Below are positions 45,160 to 54,126 of a stretch of DNA of 64,000 nt, in pieces. Origin of the DNA: Desulfosporosinus youngiae DSM 17734 (GTDB taxonomy: Bacteria; Bacillota; Desulfitobacteriia; Desulfitobacteriales; Desulfitobacteriaceae); contig NZ_CM001441.1 in the NCBI RefSeq assembly GCF_000244895.1, positions 5,433,417 to 5,497,416 on the forward strand, in the 5' to 3' direction. The notes below the pieces were generated by a model, which was not told the origin of the DNA, made no database searches, and was given only the letters and a program-made list of their open reading frames with translations. Each line of letters opens with the position of its first letter. The first letter of the stretch is position 1. The position numbers and the translations under genes were made by a program.

Positions 45160-46796
45160 TTCCTCCGATCCCTTGGGCAGGTACTTCCTTCTCCAAAACG
45201 AAGGAGTCCGCCGTATATGCCTCGGGCCAACTCAGTTTCCCTCAGCTGCGCTCCCCAGAGCACCGGACGGATTCCCTTCCAGCGCTGATCCAAAAAGCTC
45301 CGGAGTTCTTCACGAAAAGGTGCGTACTTATTCTTTTCCCGCCTCAACAAAGGCAGCGCCCGGTAACCACAGAAAGCACCCTGGCAAGTTCCCATACCTA
45401 ATCTGGTTTTGCGCCGGATATCTGAAAGGCAATGTACATCTTCATCCGCTACGGTTTTTTCTACCTCGGCTAAACTAACCATTTCACATTCGCACAACAT
45501 CTGCCCTTTAGCGGAATCTGACTCTATGTCATGCAAAATGCCCTCAGCCTCCGAGCCGGCTCTTTCCAGCATCTTGGTTACCGCTCCCCAGGGCAGCACC
45601 TTCTGGGCAAGCTCCTTGAGAGCAGGGGATATTTCAGGCAAAATAGTTTCCTCAGCTGTGCGGCAGGGAAGAAATTTGCCTAACTTATGGGTCACTTGAT
45701 CCGCGGTTCTTTCTGCCATAAGCCGATAAGTCGTAAATTTGCCCCCCACAATACTCAGAAAGCCCGAAACCCCTTGTTCTTGATGATCGATTATGGCAAA
45801 ACCCCGGCTTACTTCCCGGCCCTTATCCGGTGCTTTAGGGTCACTCTGGGTTTCCTTATACAAAGGCCGCACTCCGGCAAAGGCCCGAATGACCCGGAAG
45901 CGTTCTATTTCAGGCAATAAACCTTCGCCCAACTTCATAAGTTTCTCTACATCAGCCACGGCAGGCACATTATCCCCCGGGGAGTTAACGGACTGCGATG
46001 TTGTCCCGAAGACAGTAATACTTTCGTGAGGAACAAATATATCCCCATCTCCAGGCGCACGCAGCCGGTTAATAACCCTCTGGAACAACCTCTGGTTAAA
46101 AGCCAGCAATGTCCCCTTATCAGCCACGACATCCAGGGTCACTCCAACTGTAGCCGCTAACTCCGGCGCCCATGCTCCGGCAGCATTCACCACCACGGCA
46201 GACATTGCTTTAAAGGGTTCCCCTGTCCGCACTAATCGTCCGCACACACCCGTGATACGATTTCCTTCCCGGACCAGCTTTTCGACCTGATGATAGGTTT
46301 TATAGACCCCGCCATAAGCAGCCGCCGAATGGGCATTGGCCCACACTAATTTAAACCCATCCACTGCTGCATCCGGCACTTCAAAGACCCGCACAGCATC
46401 CCGTCTTAAAAGAGGCTCCTGAGCATAGGCATCCTGTAAGGGAATCTCCCGCAGGTCAATGGAGGCTTCTGCGCATTTTTGCAGCCAATTTTCTGTGTAC
46501 TCCGGATCATCCTCAGCCATTTGAACGAACCAGCCACCACATTCGACAATACAACTTGGCGCTATCCGTTTCAGAATACTATTCTCCACAGCACATTCCG
46601 CAGCGGACAAAGGGTCCTTAGCTGCATAACGGGCGCCGCTATGCAAAAGTCCATGAAAGCGGGAACTTGTCCCATGGGCCAGATCCCCCTGTTCCAACAA
46701 CAGCGCAGTCACACCACGCATGCTCAAATCACGCAGAAGCCCGACCCCGGTTGCTCCTCCTCCGATAATGATCACTTCCGCCCAATAGTCGACCAT
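45156..46796 (-). CDS. glpA: GlpA-like anaerobic glycerol-3-phosphate dehydrogenase, catalytic subunit
   Basis: A 546-residue protein from ATG 46796 (MVDYWAEVIIIGGGATGVGL), which follows GGGGGAGAT. It has the FAD motif IIGGGATGVGLLRDLSMRG, GTSSRFHGLLHSGARY, and VGGKFTTYRLMAE of glycerol-phosphate dehydrogenases. The C-terminal BFD-like [2Fe-2S] domain has CECE and GTCQGAFC. It would oxidise a polyol phosphate such as glycerol-3-phosphate to a keto sugar phosphate. The natural substrate in this island is not known. Confidence 0.88.
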   Translation of the reverse strand: MVDYWAEVIIIGGGATGVGLLRDLSMRGVTALLLEQGDLAHGTSSRFHGLLHSGARYAAKDPLSAAECAVENSILKRIAPSCIVECGGWFVQMAEDDPEYTENWLQKCAEASIDLREIPLQDAYAQEPLLRRDAVRVFEVPDAAVDGFKLVWANAHSAAAYGGVYKTYHQVEKLVREGNRITGVCGRLVRTGEPFKAMSAVVVNAAGAWAPELAATVGVTLDVVADKGTLLAFNQRLFQRVINRLRAPGDGDIFVPHESITVFGTTSQSVNSPGDNVPAVADVEKLMKLGEGLLPEIERFRVIRAFAGVRPLYKETQSDPKAPDKGREVSRGFAIIDHQEQGVSGFLSIVGGKFTTYRLMAERTADQVTHKLGKFLPCRTAEETILPEISPALKELAQKVLPWGAVTKMLERAGSEAEGILHDIESDSAKGQMLCECEMVSLAEVEKTVADEDVHCLSDIRRKTRLGMGTCQGAFCGYRALPLLRREKNKYAPFREELRSFLDQRWKGIRPVLWGAQLRETELARGIYGGLLRFGEGSTCPRDRRK

Positions 46797-46904
46797 TTTA
46801 TCTCCCCCAAATATCAAAAGCCGCCAATCCATCCCGGCTAATAATCCCATGTTGGCCGAGATCTCTGGCGGCCTCTTGAATTCTTCCAGCCGTACAGCAG
46901 TACT

Positions 46905-47537
46905 TTAGTCAGACGCTATCAAAGCATTGGCGATTTCAACAGCACTTGCTGCATCCGCAGCGTAAGCATCGGCACCGATTTGATCACAAAACTCCTGAGA
47001 AACCGGAGCACCGCCAACCATAATCTTTGGCTTTAATTTCAGTGTGCGCAAAGTGTCAACAGTATTTTTCATTTGCCCCATTGTCGTGGTCAGCAAAGCT
47101 GATAAGCCAACGATTTGCGGCTGGTATTGTTCAACTGCTTCCACAAACTTTTCTGCTGCAAGATCTACACCCAGATCAATCACCTTATACCCTGATCCTT
47201 CAAGCATGATAACTACCAGGTTTTTGCCAATATCGTGCAGATCACCTTTGACTGTTCCGATAACAATGGTGCCCTTTTCTTTAACATCGGAACTCACTAT
47301 TAGAGTTTTGATGACATCCATACCCGAGTGCATCGCCCGCGCTGCTATAAGAACCTCAGGCACGAAAACTTCGTTATTTTTAAACCTGGGGCCAATGACA
47401 TTCATTCCGGCGATAAGTCCTTCTTCAAGAATTTGAGAAGCACTGCATCCTTCTTCTATAGCCCTTTGGCACAATTCCTTGGTTTCAAGTGCGTCACCTG
47501 CAACAACTGCATCTCTGATTCCGTCTAAGATCTCCAT
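46905..47537 (-). CDS. Corrinoid (B12-binding) methyl-carrier protein
   Basis: A 210-residue protein of the MtaC/MtvC type. An N-terminal helical cap domain (residues 1-85) precedes the Rossmann-like B12 domain, with the base-off lower-ligand motif GDLHDIGKN (DxHxxG), GYKVIDLGVD, GLSALLTTTM and MVGGAPVS. It carries the methyl group on cobalt between the UroD-type and MeTr-type methyltransferases. Activating ATPase (RACE protein) genes are not in the window. Confidence 0.93.
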   Translation of the reverse strand: MEILDGIRDAVVAGDALETKELCQRAIEEGCSASQILEEGLIAGMNVIGPRFKNNEVFVPEVLIAARAMHSGMDVIKTLIVSSDVKEKGTIVIGTVKGDLHDIGKNLVVIMLEGSGYKVIDLGVDLAAEKFVEAVEQYQPQIVGLSALLTTTMGQMKNTVDTLRTLKLKPKIMVGGAPVSQEFCDQIGADAYAADAASAVEIANALIASD

Positions 47538-47597
47538 ATTATTCCTCCTGATGATAGAATTGATATTTCCAAGCTAGCCGAAAGAAGGGGTAAAACG

Positions 47598-48575
47598 TTA
47601 TCTTCTTGGTTTGTCGATAACCTGATAAACCACTACTATGACGATTAGCAAGAACCCTTTAAGAACCTGCTCCATGTAAGTACCCACACCAGACAACGTT
47701 AGAACATTCAATAATAGCTGGAACATGATTGCTCCAAGTACAGTTCCGATAATCGTTCCTTTTCCGCCGATAAGAGAGGTGCCGCCCAGCACTGCTACCG
47801 CAATGGCGGACAATTCAAAGCCTGTTCCCTGGATAGGCGTTATCCGATTCGTCTGACTGCTTAACAGCGGTCCCGCCATGGCAGCTGTTAAACCCGCCAC
47901 TCCGTAAGCCATCAGCTTAATTTTGTTGATATTAATACCCGATATCCAGGCAGCTCGTTTATTGCCGCCCGTGAAATAGATTTCCTTTCCGGTTTTGGTG
48001 AACATCAAGAATATGGAAAGTACCATTCCAACCAAAAGAAATAGAATGATTGGAACAGGTATACCTGCGATTTGGCCCCGTCCCAGCCATAAGTAGAAAG
48101 GCAGGTCATAAAGAAAGATTGATTGTCCTCGGGTAACTACGTTGGCAAGCCCTCCGAAAATTGACATAGTTCCCAAGGTTACCATTAATGAGTTAATCTT
48201 CAACCTGGTTACCAGCAATCCATTAATGATTCCAAGCAGTACTCCCGTAAGGCAGGTAACAACTAATGCCGGTCCCGATCCATATCCGACCATCAGCCCG
48301 CCGGTTACCAGAGATAGAGACATGATAGAACCGATGGATAAATCGATCTCTCCGACTAATAAAACCACGGTTGACCCAATGGCCGCCAATCCCACGATGG
48401 CCGCTAACCTTAAGACATTGAGCAGATTATCTTTTTGTACGAGTGCTGGGACAAAAAAGCCTCCAATAATCATTAACCCGGCTAGAATCGCCAATAAAAT
48501 AAAGTTATGATTCTTTAAAATTGCTTTCCATAAACTTGCTTTGTTAATGTCATTGGTTATCACCATGTTTTCCAT
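47598..48575 (-). CDS. ABC sugar-type permease (RbsC-like), second
   Basis: A 325-residue inner-membrane protein with about ten hydrophobic segments. Family marks: SVVLLVGEIDLSIGSIMSLS-like stretch (STVVLLVGEIDLSIGS), GLLVTRLKINSLMVTLGTM and IAVAVLGGTSLIGGKGTIIG. With the other permease it forms the channel of an Rbs/Lsr-type importer. It follows the ATPase gene by 50 bases. Confidence 0.9.
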   Translation of the reverse strand: MENMVITNDINKASLWKAILKNHNFILLAILAGLMIIGGFFVPALVQKDNLLNVLRLAAIVGLAAIGSTVVLLVGEIDLSIGSIMSLSLVTGGLMVGYGSGPALVVTCLTGVLLGIINGLLVTRLKINSLMVTLGTMSIFGGLANVVTRGQSIFLYDLPFYLWLGRGQIAGIPVPIILFLLVGMVLSIFLMFTKTGKEIYFTGGNKRAAWISGININKIKLMAYGVAGLTAAMAGPLLSSQTNRITPIQGTGFELSAIAVAVLGGTSLIGGKGTIIGTVLGAIMFQLLLNVLTLSGVGTYMEQVLKGFLLIVIVVVYQVIDKPRR

Positions 48576-48625
48576 GTCATAACCCCTTTCCCGCTATTCG
48601 ATCAACGTATTATTCAAGCAGTAGG

Positions 48626-50146
48626 TTAATGATGATCGGCCGAGTGAATAATGTTAAGGATATCTTCTTCATTAAACTCTCTGGTGTTTCTCCGCACTTC
48701 GGAAACAATACTGCCATTAATAACGATGAGAATTTTATCACAGATGCTTAAGAGTTCTCTTATCTCCGGGGAGGCCACTAATAAACTCTTCCCGTTATTC
48801 TTTTCATTAATAAGCAGTTTATAGATTTCATTTTTTGCTTTTACATCGACTCCCCGGGTTGGCTCATCCACAAGGATAATATCTAAATCTCTTAAGAGCC
48901 ATTTGGCAATGACTATCTTTTGCTGATTACCTCCGGATAAATTTTGGACAAATTGATGGATGGTCGGGGTTTTAATCGACAGGGCCTTAACATATTTTTG
49001 GGCATTTTCCTTTAATGTTTTCGTATCAATAAGCTTTAATTTATTGCATATATATTCAAGAGAGCTTACTGCAATATTTTCTTTAACATCAAGGGTTAAA
49101 GCCAGCCCCTCCTTTTGCCGGTCATTGGTAATCATCCCTATTCCTGAGTCTATGCCATCCTTGGGATTCTTAAATTTAACTCGTTTACTTTTTACATACA
49201 TTTCACCCTCATCAAATGTGTCAATTCCTTGGATTGACAGCAGCAGCTCCGTAATTCCAGATCCTTTCAGGCCTGCAAATCCAACGAGTTCACCTTTATT
49301 AAGTTTGAAACTTATGTCCTTGTAGATCCCATGCTTTGTAAGGTTAACCAGATTCAAAACCTCTTGTCCCTGTTCGAATTCGGGATCTTGTTCACCTGTC
49401 CCCAGATCCTCATTAAGAGTTACTCCTAACATTAAGGCAATGATCTCTTTTTCCGACAACTCCCCGGTTGGCATAAGTTCACCAACGTTTTTGCCATCTC
49501 TAAACACCACGATAGAGTCCGATATCTCGATTATTTCCTGGAGTTTATGTCCGATAAATATAATGCCCATCCCATTGGCTTTCAGGTCCTTCATTATTTT
49601 AAAAAGATGATCGACTTCGCTCTTATTCAACGGGGCAGTGACTTCATCAAGGATCAAAATTTTCGGTTTAAGAAACATGGCCTTGGCAATTTCCACAACT
49701 TCCTTTTCGACTAAGGATAAATCTTCAACCTTTTTATCAACGTCAATCTGAAAGCCCAAAAACTCCAGTACCTTTAAACTTTCTTGCTTCATTTTCTCTT
49801 TGTCTAAAACAATCCCTTTGCGGGTAATTTCTTTATTAAGAAATATGTTTTCCACAACGGTCATGTTAGGCACCAAGGTCGGTTCCTGATGCACAATTCC
49901 TATACCTAGTTCTTCCGCAACATTCGGGTCAGATATGGTGACTTTGTTGCCTTCTATAAAAACTTCCCCCTGATCAGGAGTGCAAATACCTGCAATAATG
50001 CTGGATAATGTTGACTTGCCCGCCCCGTTCGTCCCTACCAAGGATACAATCTGCCCCTTCTCAAGGGTAAAGTCTACGCCTCTTAAAGCCTTAACTCCCG
50101 GGAATTCTTTGTGAATGCTTTTCAGAAATAATAAAGGCTTCTGCAT
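48626..50146 (-). CDS. ABC sugar-type ATPase (RbsA/MglA-like), two domains
   Basis: A 506-residue ATPase with two ABC cassettes. The first has Walker A GTNGAGKSTL, signature-region LSLVEKEVVEIAKAM and Walker B ILILDEVTAPL. The second lacks a standard Walker A (FAGLKGSGITELL) but has LSGGNQQKIVIAKWL and IILVDEPTRGVDV. This asymmetry is normal for the RbsA class. It drives uptake through the two flanking permeases. Confidence 0.92.
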   Translation of the reverse strand: MQKPLLFLKSIHKEFPGVKALRGVDFTLEKGQIVSLVGTNGAGKSTLSSIIAGICTPDQGEVFIEGNKVTISDPNVAEELGIGIVHQEPTLVPNMTVVENIFLNKEITRKGIVLDKEKMKQESLKVLEFLGFQIDVDKKVEDLSLVEKEVVEIAKAMFLKPKILILDEVTAPLNKSEVDHLFKIMKDLKANGMGIIFIGHKLQEIIEISDSIVVFRDGKNVGELMPTGELSEKEIIALMLGVTLNEDLGTGEQDPEFEQGQEVLNLVNLTKHGIYKDISFKLNKGELVGFAGLKGSGITELLLSIQGIDTFDEGEMYVKSKRVKFKNPKDGIDSGIGMITNDRQKEGLALTLDVKENIAVSSLEYICNKLKLIDTKTLKENAQKYVKALSIKTPTIHQFVQNLSGGNQQKIVIAKWLLRDLDIILVDEPTRGVDVKAKNEIYKLLINEKNNGKSLLVASPEIRELLSICDKILIVINGSIVSEVRRNTREFNEEDILNIIHSADHH

Positions 50147-50187
50147 AACTATCGTTCACCTTCCTTATCGACCAGGGGTAATCATTC

Positions 50188-51201
50188 CTATTTGCGTGAA
50201 AAAACACGCTGGGATGCCGCCCCAATAATAATCAACCCGATCACGATGGTTTTATACCAGGCTACTAAGCCTATCAGTGACAATATGTTCAACATGATAC
50301 ATAGAATAGCGCTGGCGATAATTGTATTGAAGATCTTACCCTTGCCGCCTTCCAAGGTTATACCCCCAATGACCGCGATCGCTATGGCTATTAATTCGTA
50401 GCCGCTCCCTTGAGTTGTCTCCACCGATTCCAAACGAGAACTATATACCAGTGCAGAGATGCCCGCACATAATCCGCTTAATCCAAAAGCAGTCACCTTC
50501 CAGAACTTTGCATTAATGCCGGAGTAAGTGGCAGCTTTTTCATTACCCCCTGTGGAATAAATCCTATGCCCGACTTTCGTATACTTCAGAACAAATATTA
50601 CTAATACCCCGACCACTAAAAACAAAAGAAAATTTACGGGTAAACTGGCAAGCTTGCTGCTCCCCAGCCATTTTGCACCTTCCAAATTAGTAAGATAAAG
50701 TGAATACCCGCCTGAAAGAATGTAGGATAAACCGCTCAGCACGTATAACATGCCTAAGGTGACTATTAATGAAGGAACTTGGGCTTTTACACTAATGATT
50801 CCGTTTAATACTCCTATCAAGGCACTGATAACCAGGACGAATAAAACGATAAGGTGCAGTCCGTCTACTACGTAATTTCCGCCCACGATTACGTCAGAGC
50901 CGGAAACCGCTAAAATCTTTTTAGTCAGCGCTATGGCCGCTATCGGAGCAAAGGCCATTAAGGCTCCTAAGGACAAATCAATTTCTTTAACGAGCATCAC
51001 CAATGACTGTCCGATCGCCAACAAACCATAAATTGTGATATTGATCAAAATACCCTCAATATTCGTTTTTCCTAAGAAGACTGGTGAAAGAACTGCGCCT
51101 ATCATCAACTCGAATATCAGAATTATGATTAGCATATTATCAATGATCAACTTTGCCCCAGTTCCAGTTCTCCCCTTAATTGAAGCAGTATTACTAGTCA
51201 T
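50188..51201 (-). CDS. ABC sugar-type permease (RbsC-like), first
   Basis: A 337-residue permease from ATG 51201 (MTSNTASIKGRTG), which follows AAGGAGAG; the frame further upstream has no site. It has about ten transmembrane segments, with LVMLVKEIDLSLGALMAFAP, ISVKAQVPSLIVTLGML and IAIAVIGGITLEGGKGKIF. The two non-identical permeases suggest a heterodimer like LsrC/LsrD. Confidence 0.9.
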   Translation of the reverse strand: MTSNTASIKGRTGTGAKLIIDNMLIIILIFELMIGAVLSPVFLGKTNIEGILINITIYGLLAIGQSLVMLVKEIDLSLGALMAFAPIAAIALTKKILAVSGSDVIVGGNYVVDGLHLIVLFVLVISALIGVLNGIISVKAQVPSLIVTLGMLYVLSGLSYILSGGYSLYLTNLEGAKWLGSSKLASLPVNFLLFLVVGVLVIFVLKYTKVGHRIYSTGGNEKAATYSGINAKFWKVTAFGLSGLCAGISALVYSSRLESVETTQGSGYELIAIAIAVIGGITLEGGKGKIFNTIIASAILCIMLNILSLIGLVAWYKTIVIGLIIIGAASQRVFSRK

Positions 51202-51349
51202 ATTGACTCTCCTTATTTTCGTATGAAATAAAGCGAATAAATGAATATTTATAAGTAATTCCTGTATCTGTCGGAAACGGGTTAGTTTACCCGATGGATT
51301 GTCGTACCTTCTCCGCAAGTCAGCAGAGAAGGTACGAGATGGTCAATGT

Positions 51350-52777
51350 TTATTTAAGAGCGGGCCCAAAGGTATACTCATACCATTGTTCGGGTGTTTG
51401 GGTCTGCATTCCGAAGATAACATCACCTTTTTGCGTAACCATTGGAATATTGGGGGTAATTACATCTTGAGGCATTTCCCCTGTTTTGGAGACAATGTTA
51501 AGGAGTACCCGCATACCAATATCTGCGATCAGCGGAGTGTAGGGTGTATTCACTTCAAATAATCCATCTTTGACTTGGGTTACAGCTTCTTTAGAATCGT
51601 CGATGCTTAAGAAGATTATCTTCTTACCATCTTTTCTGCTGTTGAGTCTGTTGGCCATCTTGGCCGCCTCTAGAGCCGCAAGAGCTTCATGATCTCCGGT
51701 TCCAAAGAACATATCAACGTCAGGGAATGCTTGAAGTGCGGACTGGGCGTTGGTAAAGGCTTCTTCTCTGGAATCCGTGTCATGATAGGACTTGAGAATT
51801 TCGATGCCGGGGAAATAACTTAACACTTTTAAGAAATGGCCGGTTCTTACGGCATCAGCAGTACTCCCCAATGGTTTCCTGAGCATGATTGCTTTGGCAT
51901 TTAAGTCCCCTTCTTGGGCTAATTTCCATACAGCATACATGCCTGCTTGGGCTCCATTGGCCGGAAAGTTGCCGGTAATTCTGGACGTGATATCTTTAGA
52001 ACCAGTGGTTCTATCAACGCTTACCACAGGAATGCCTGCTTCCAAAGCCCTGGTAACCGGAGGTCCTGTAGGGGCCTCAACCATTGGCCAAACAAGGATA
52101 CCGTCTACTTTTTGAGCAATAAAGGTGTCCATAATTGACGCCCATTTATTGTTGTCAAACTCTGCATCTTGTACGTTTAATTGAACATTGGAATGTTTAT
52201 CGGCCTCCCATTTGGCGGAATCCGCCCAGTTTATCAGCCACGGATGACTGAAGCCGTGAAACACAACTCCAATATTGTATTTCTTATTGGCATCCCCGAC
52301 CGGTCCTTCAGGAAGGGGTATATAATCAGTGAATGCTAATTTTAAGTCATTTTTACTGAATGGTCCCGTAATTTTAGTCCCCGAACCTTTTGTCCACTCA
52401 AAATCCTGATAGGTTTCGCCTTTAGGGTAGGATTTGCTGTACATTTCGAAGCCCTCATCTTTATAGATTTGGGCAATCTGCTTATTGGCCTGGGATAAAG
52501 GAAGATCTATAAAGAACTTCAATATTTCCGCATCGTTCAGTCCTTTGCTTTTAAGCCCTTCGAAAAACTTAAGAGCTTCCTCTCCTTGAAGATTGGCGAC
52601 TTCCTTATACAGCTGATCAATTTTTTCATTCCCTGATGAAGCAAGTTGTTCCGATGTTTGGCCATTCCCTTTGTCAGCATCTCCAGAGCTGCTTTTTTGC
52701 CCGCAGCCTGCCACAGAGAACATTGTCACAATCATCAGCGCTGCAATTAAAGCCATTGAAAGAACCTTTTTTCTCAT
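51350..52777 (-). CDS. Substrate-binding lipoprotein of the ABC importer
   Basis: A 475-residue lipoprotein with signal sequence and lipobox FSVAGCGQ (Cys near 25). About 130 extra residues (helical, EKIDQLYKEVANLQGEEALK) precede the RbsB-like periplasmic binding fold that starts at YNIGVVFHGFSHPW. The motifs VDGILVWPMVEAPTG and IPVVSVDRTTG are typical. It captures the unknown substrate outside the cell. RBS is AAAGGGGGGG. The upstream 250-base gap holds two small hairpins and no gene. Confidence 0.9.
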   Translation of the reverse strand: MRKKVLSMALIAALMIVTMFSVAGCGQKSSSGDADKGNGQTSEQLASSGNEKIDQLYKEVANLQGEEALKFFEGLKSKGLNDAEILKFFIDLPLSQANKQIAQIYKDEGFEMYSKSYPKGETYQDFEWTKGSGTKITGPFSKNDLKLAFTDYIPLPEGPVGDANKKYNIGVVFHGFSHPWLINWADSAKWEADKHSNVQLNVQDAEFDNNKWASIMDTFIAQKVDGILVWPMVEAPTGPPVTRALEAGIPVVSVDRTTGSKDITSRITGNFPANGAQAGMYAVWKLAQEGDLNAKAIMLRKPLGSTADAVRTGHFLKVLSYFPGIEILKSYHDTDSREEAFTNAQSALQAFPDVDMFFGTGDHEALAALEAAKMANRLNSRKDGKKIIFLSIDDSKEAVTQVKDGLFEVNTPYTPLIADIGMRVLLNIVSKTGEMPQDVITPNIPMVTQKGDVIFGMQTQTPEQWYEYTFGPALK

Positions 52778-53027
52778 TTTAACGCCCCCCCTTTAATTTC
52801 CTAAGAATCACTGAGCCTAGTAACTTGTTCAGCTAAACCTGAACACCAAGACTTTCGCCAAAGTCCTTCTCATAAAAGGAACATTCTGTGACGAAAGAGA
52901 ACTCTCTCTGCTCTTACCACGCCCCTTTCTTCACATCTTTCCTACTAAAATATTTCGGATTTGATTCCGCGCAAGATCCATAGTTTAATGCTGCAGCTTC
53001 CAGGCTTTGGCGTCTCATTCGATCAAA

Positions 53028-54086
53028 TCAATAGTTGTTCACTGTTTCATACATAGCAATAATGTTTTCCAAAGGAGTATCTTGCTGAATCCTATGTGAA
53101 GGACTAAAGAAATACCCTCCCCCTTTGCCCAAAACATCGATCGTTTTCTTCACCAGTTCTCTTATCTCTGCCGAACTGCTCTTGGGTAAATCCATTTGAG
53201 TATCTATCGCACCATGAAAGGTTAATTTATCCCCGAACCGTTCTTTCAATATCTTGATGTCCATATCTTTGGCAGACGTTTGGATCGGATCCAAAACTTT
53301 AACACCTAAATCAATGAAATCCGGAATCAAGCTAATGACGCTGCCGCACGAATGTAAAATCAAGGTAGCACCATATCTGTCGGCGAGCTCAGTTAGTTGT
53401 TTTAAACTGGGGGCAAAAAATTTAAGAAACATGTTTCTGCTAATTAAAAGACTGTTTTGGGTTCCGAAATCATCTTTATAAAATAAAAAGTCAATCTTCC
53501 CGTTGGCTTGTTGGAGCATCTTTTCATAATAGTCAACTAAAAACTTAGTTATATGGTTGATTGTTTCTAACATCAGCTCTTCATTTAACGCTAAATTTAT
53601 CATGGTTTTTTCCATGCCAAATAAATAGGTCAGCAAGTGAAATACACCATGGTATCCTTCAGCGTGTATTCCTGGAGTGGAAATCGCATACCCTTCAAAT
53701 TGATAACACTTACTTTCTATCTGGCTAAAATCATACAAATCGACAGTCGGCCATTTGTGATTTCTAACCTCTTCAACCTTATCAACGTCACTGAAGGGTG
53801 AATAATTAACATAGACATCCCGACTTATTTCCGTAATCAGCTCCCGGCGACCAACCCCCCAAATATCCAGTTCAGTCCCATCGTCCAATTTTTTGAGTGC
53901 TGGTCCGATATAATCCGGAATAACCTCCCGAAAATCAACGTTTAAATAATCAAGCAATTCATAATAATCCTTTTTGTAATAGTTACATACGTCAGCAATA
54001 ACTTTATCCGTGGCTCTAAAATTTATCGGGCACCGGTCCGGTTCTTGATGATTGAGTGACATTAGAACTCGTTCTTTGGCATTCAT
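53028..54086 (-). CDS. UroD-family corrinoid methyltransferase (MT-I candidate)
   Basis: A 352-residue protein starting MNAKERVLMSLNHQEPDRCP behind TTGGAGGATAT. It belongs to the uroporphyrinogen-decarboxylase superfamily that includes MtaA/MtbA and the O-demethylase subunit MtvB. A probable zinc/substrate region is LILHSCGSVISLIPDFIDLG, with FHGAIDTQMDLP and FFSPSHRIQQDTP near the end. Probable role: moving the methyl group from the imported compound to the corrinoid protein. It is not the haem enzyme, given its context. Confidence 0.85.
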   Translation of the reverse strand: MNAKERVLMSLNHQEPDRCPINFRATDKVIADVCNYYKKDYYELLDYLNVDFREVIPDYIGPALKKLDDGTELDIWGVGRRELITEISRDVYVNYSPFSDVDKVEEVRNHKWPTVDLYDFSQIESKCYQFEGYAISTPGIHAEGYHGVFHLLTYLFGMEKTMINLALNEELMLETINHITKFLVDYYEKMLQQANGKIDFLFYKDDFGTQNSLLISRNMFLKFFAPSLKQLTELADRYGATLILHSCGSVISLIPDFIDLGVKVLDPIQTSAKDMDIKILKERFGDKLTFHGAIDTQMDLPKSSSAEIRELVKKTIDVLGKGGGYFFSPSHRIQQDTPLENIIAMYETVNNY

Positions 54087-54126
54087 GTTGATATCCTCCA
54101 AGCTAGTTGATTTTCGAATTTAATCG

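Noticed and set aside
53028-54086. Annotation as uroporphyrinogen decarboxylase for haem synthesis
   Set aside because: The neighbours are a corrinoid protein, MeTr and a sugar transporter; no haem genes are near, so the methyltransferase branch of the superfamily fits better.
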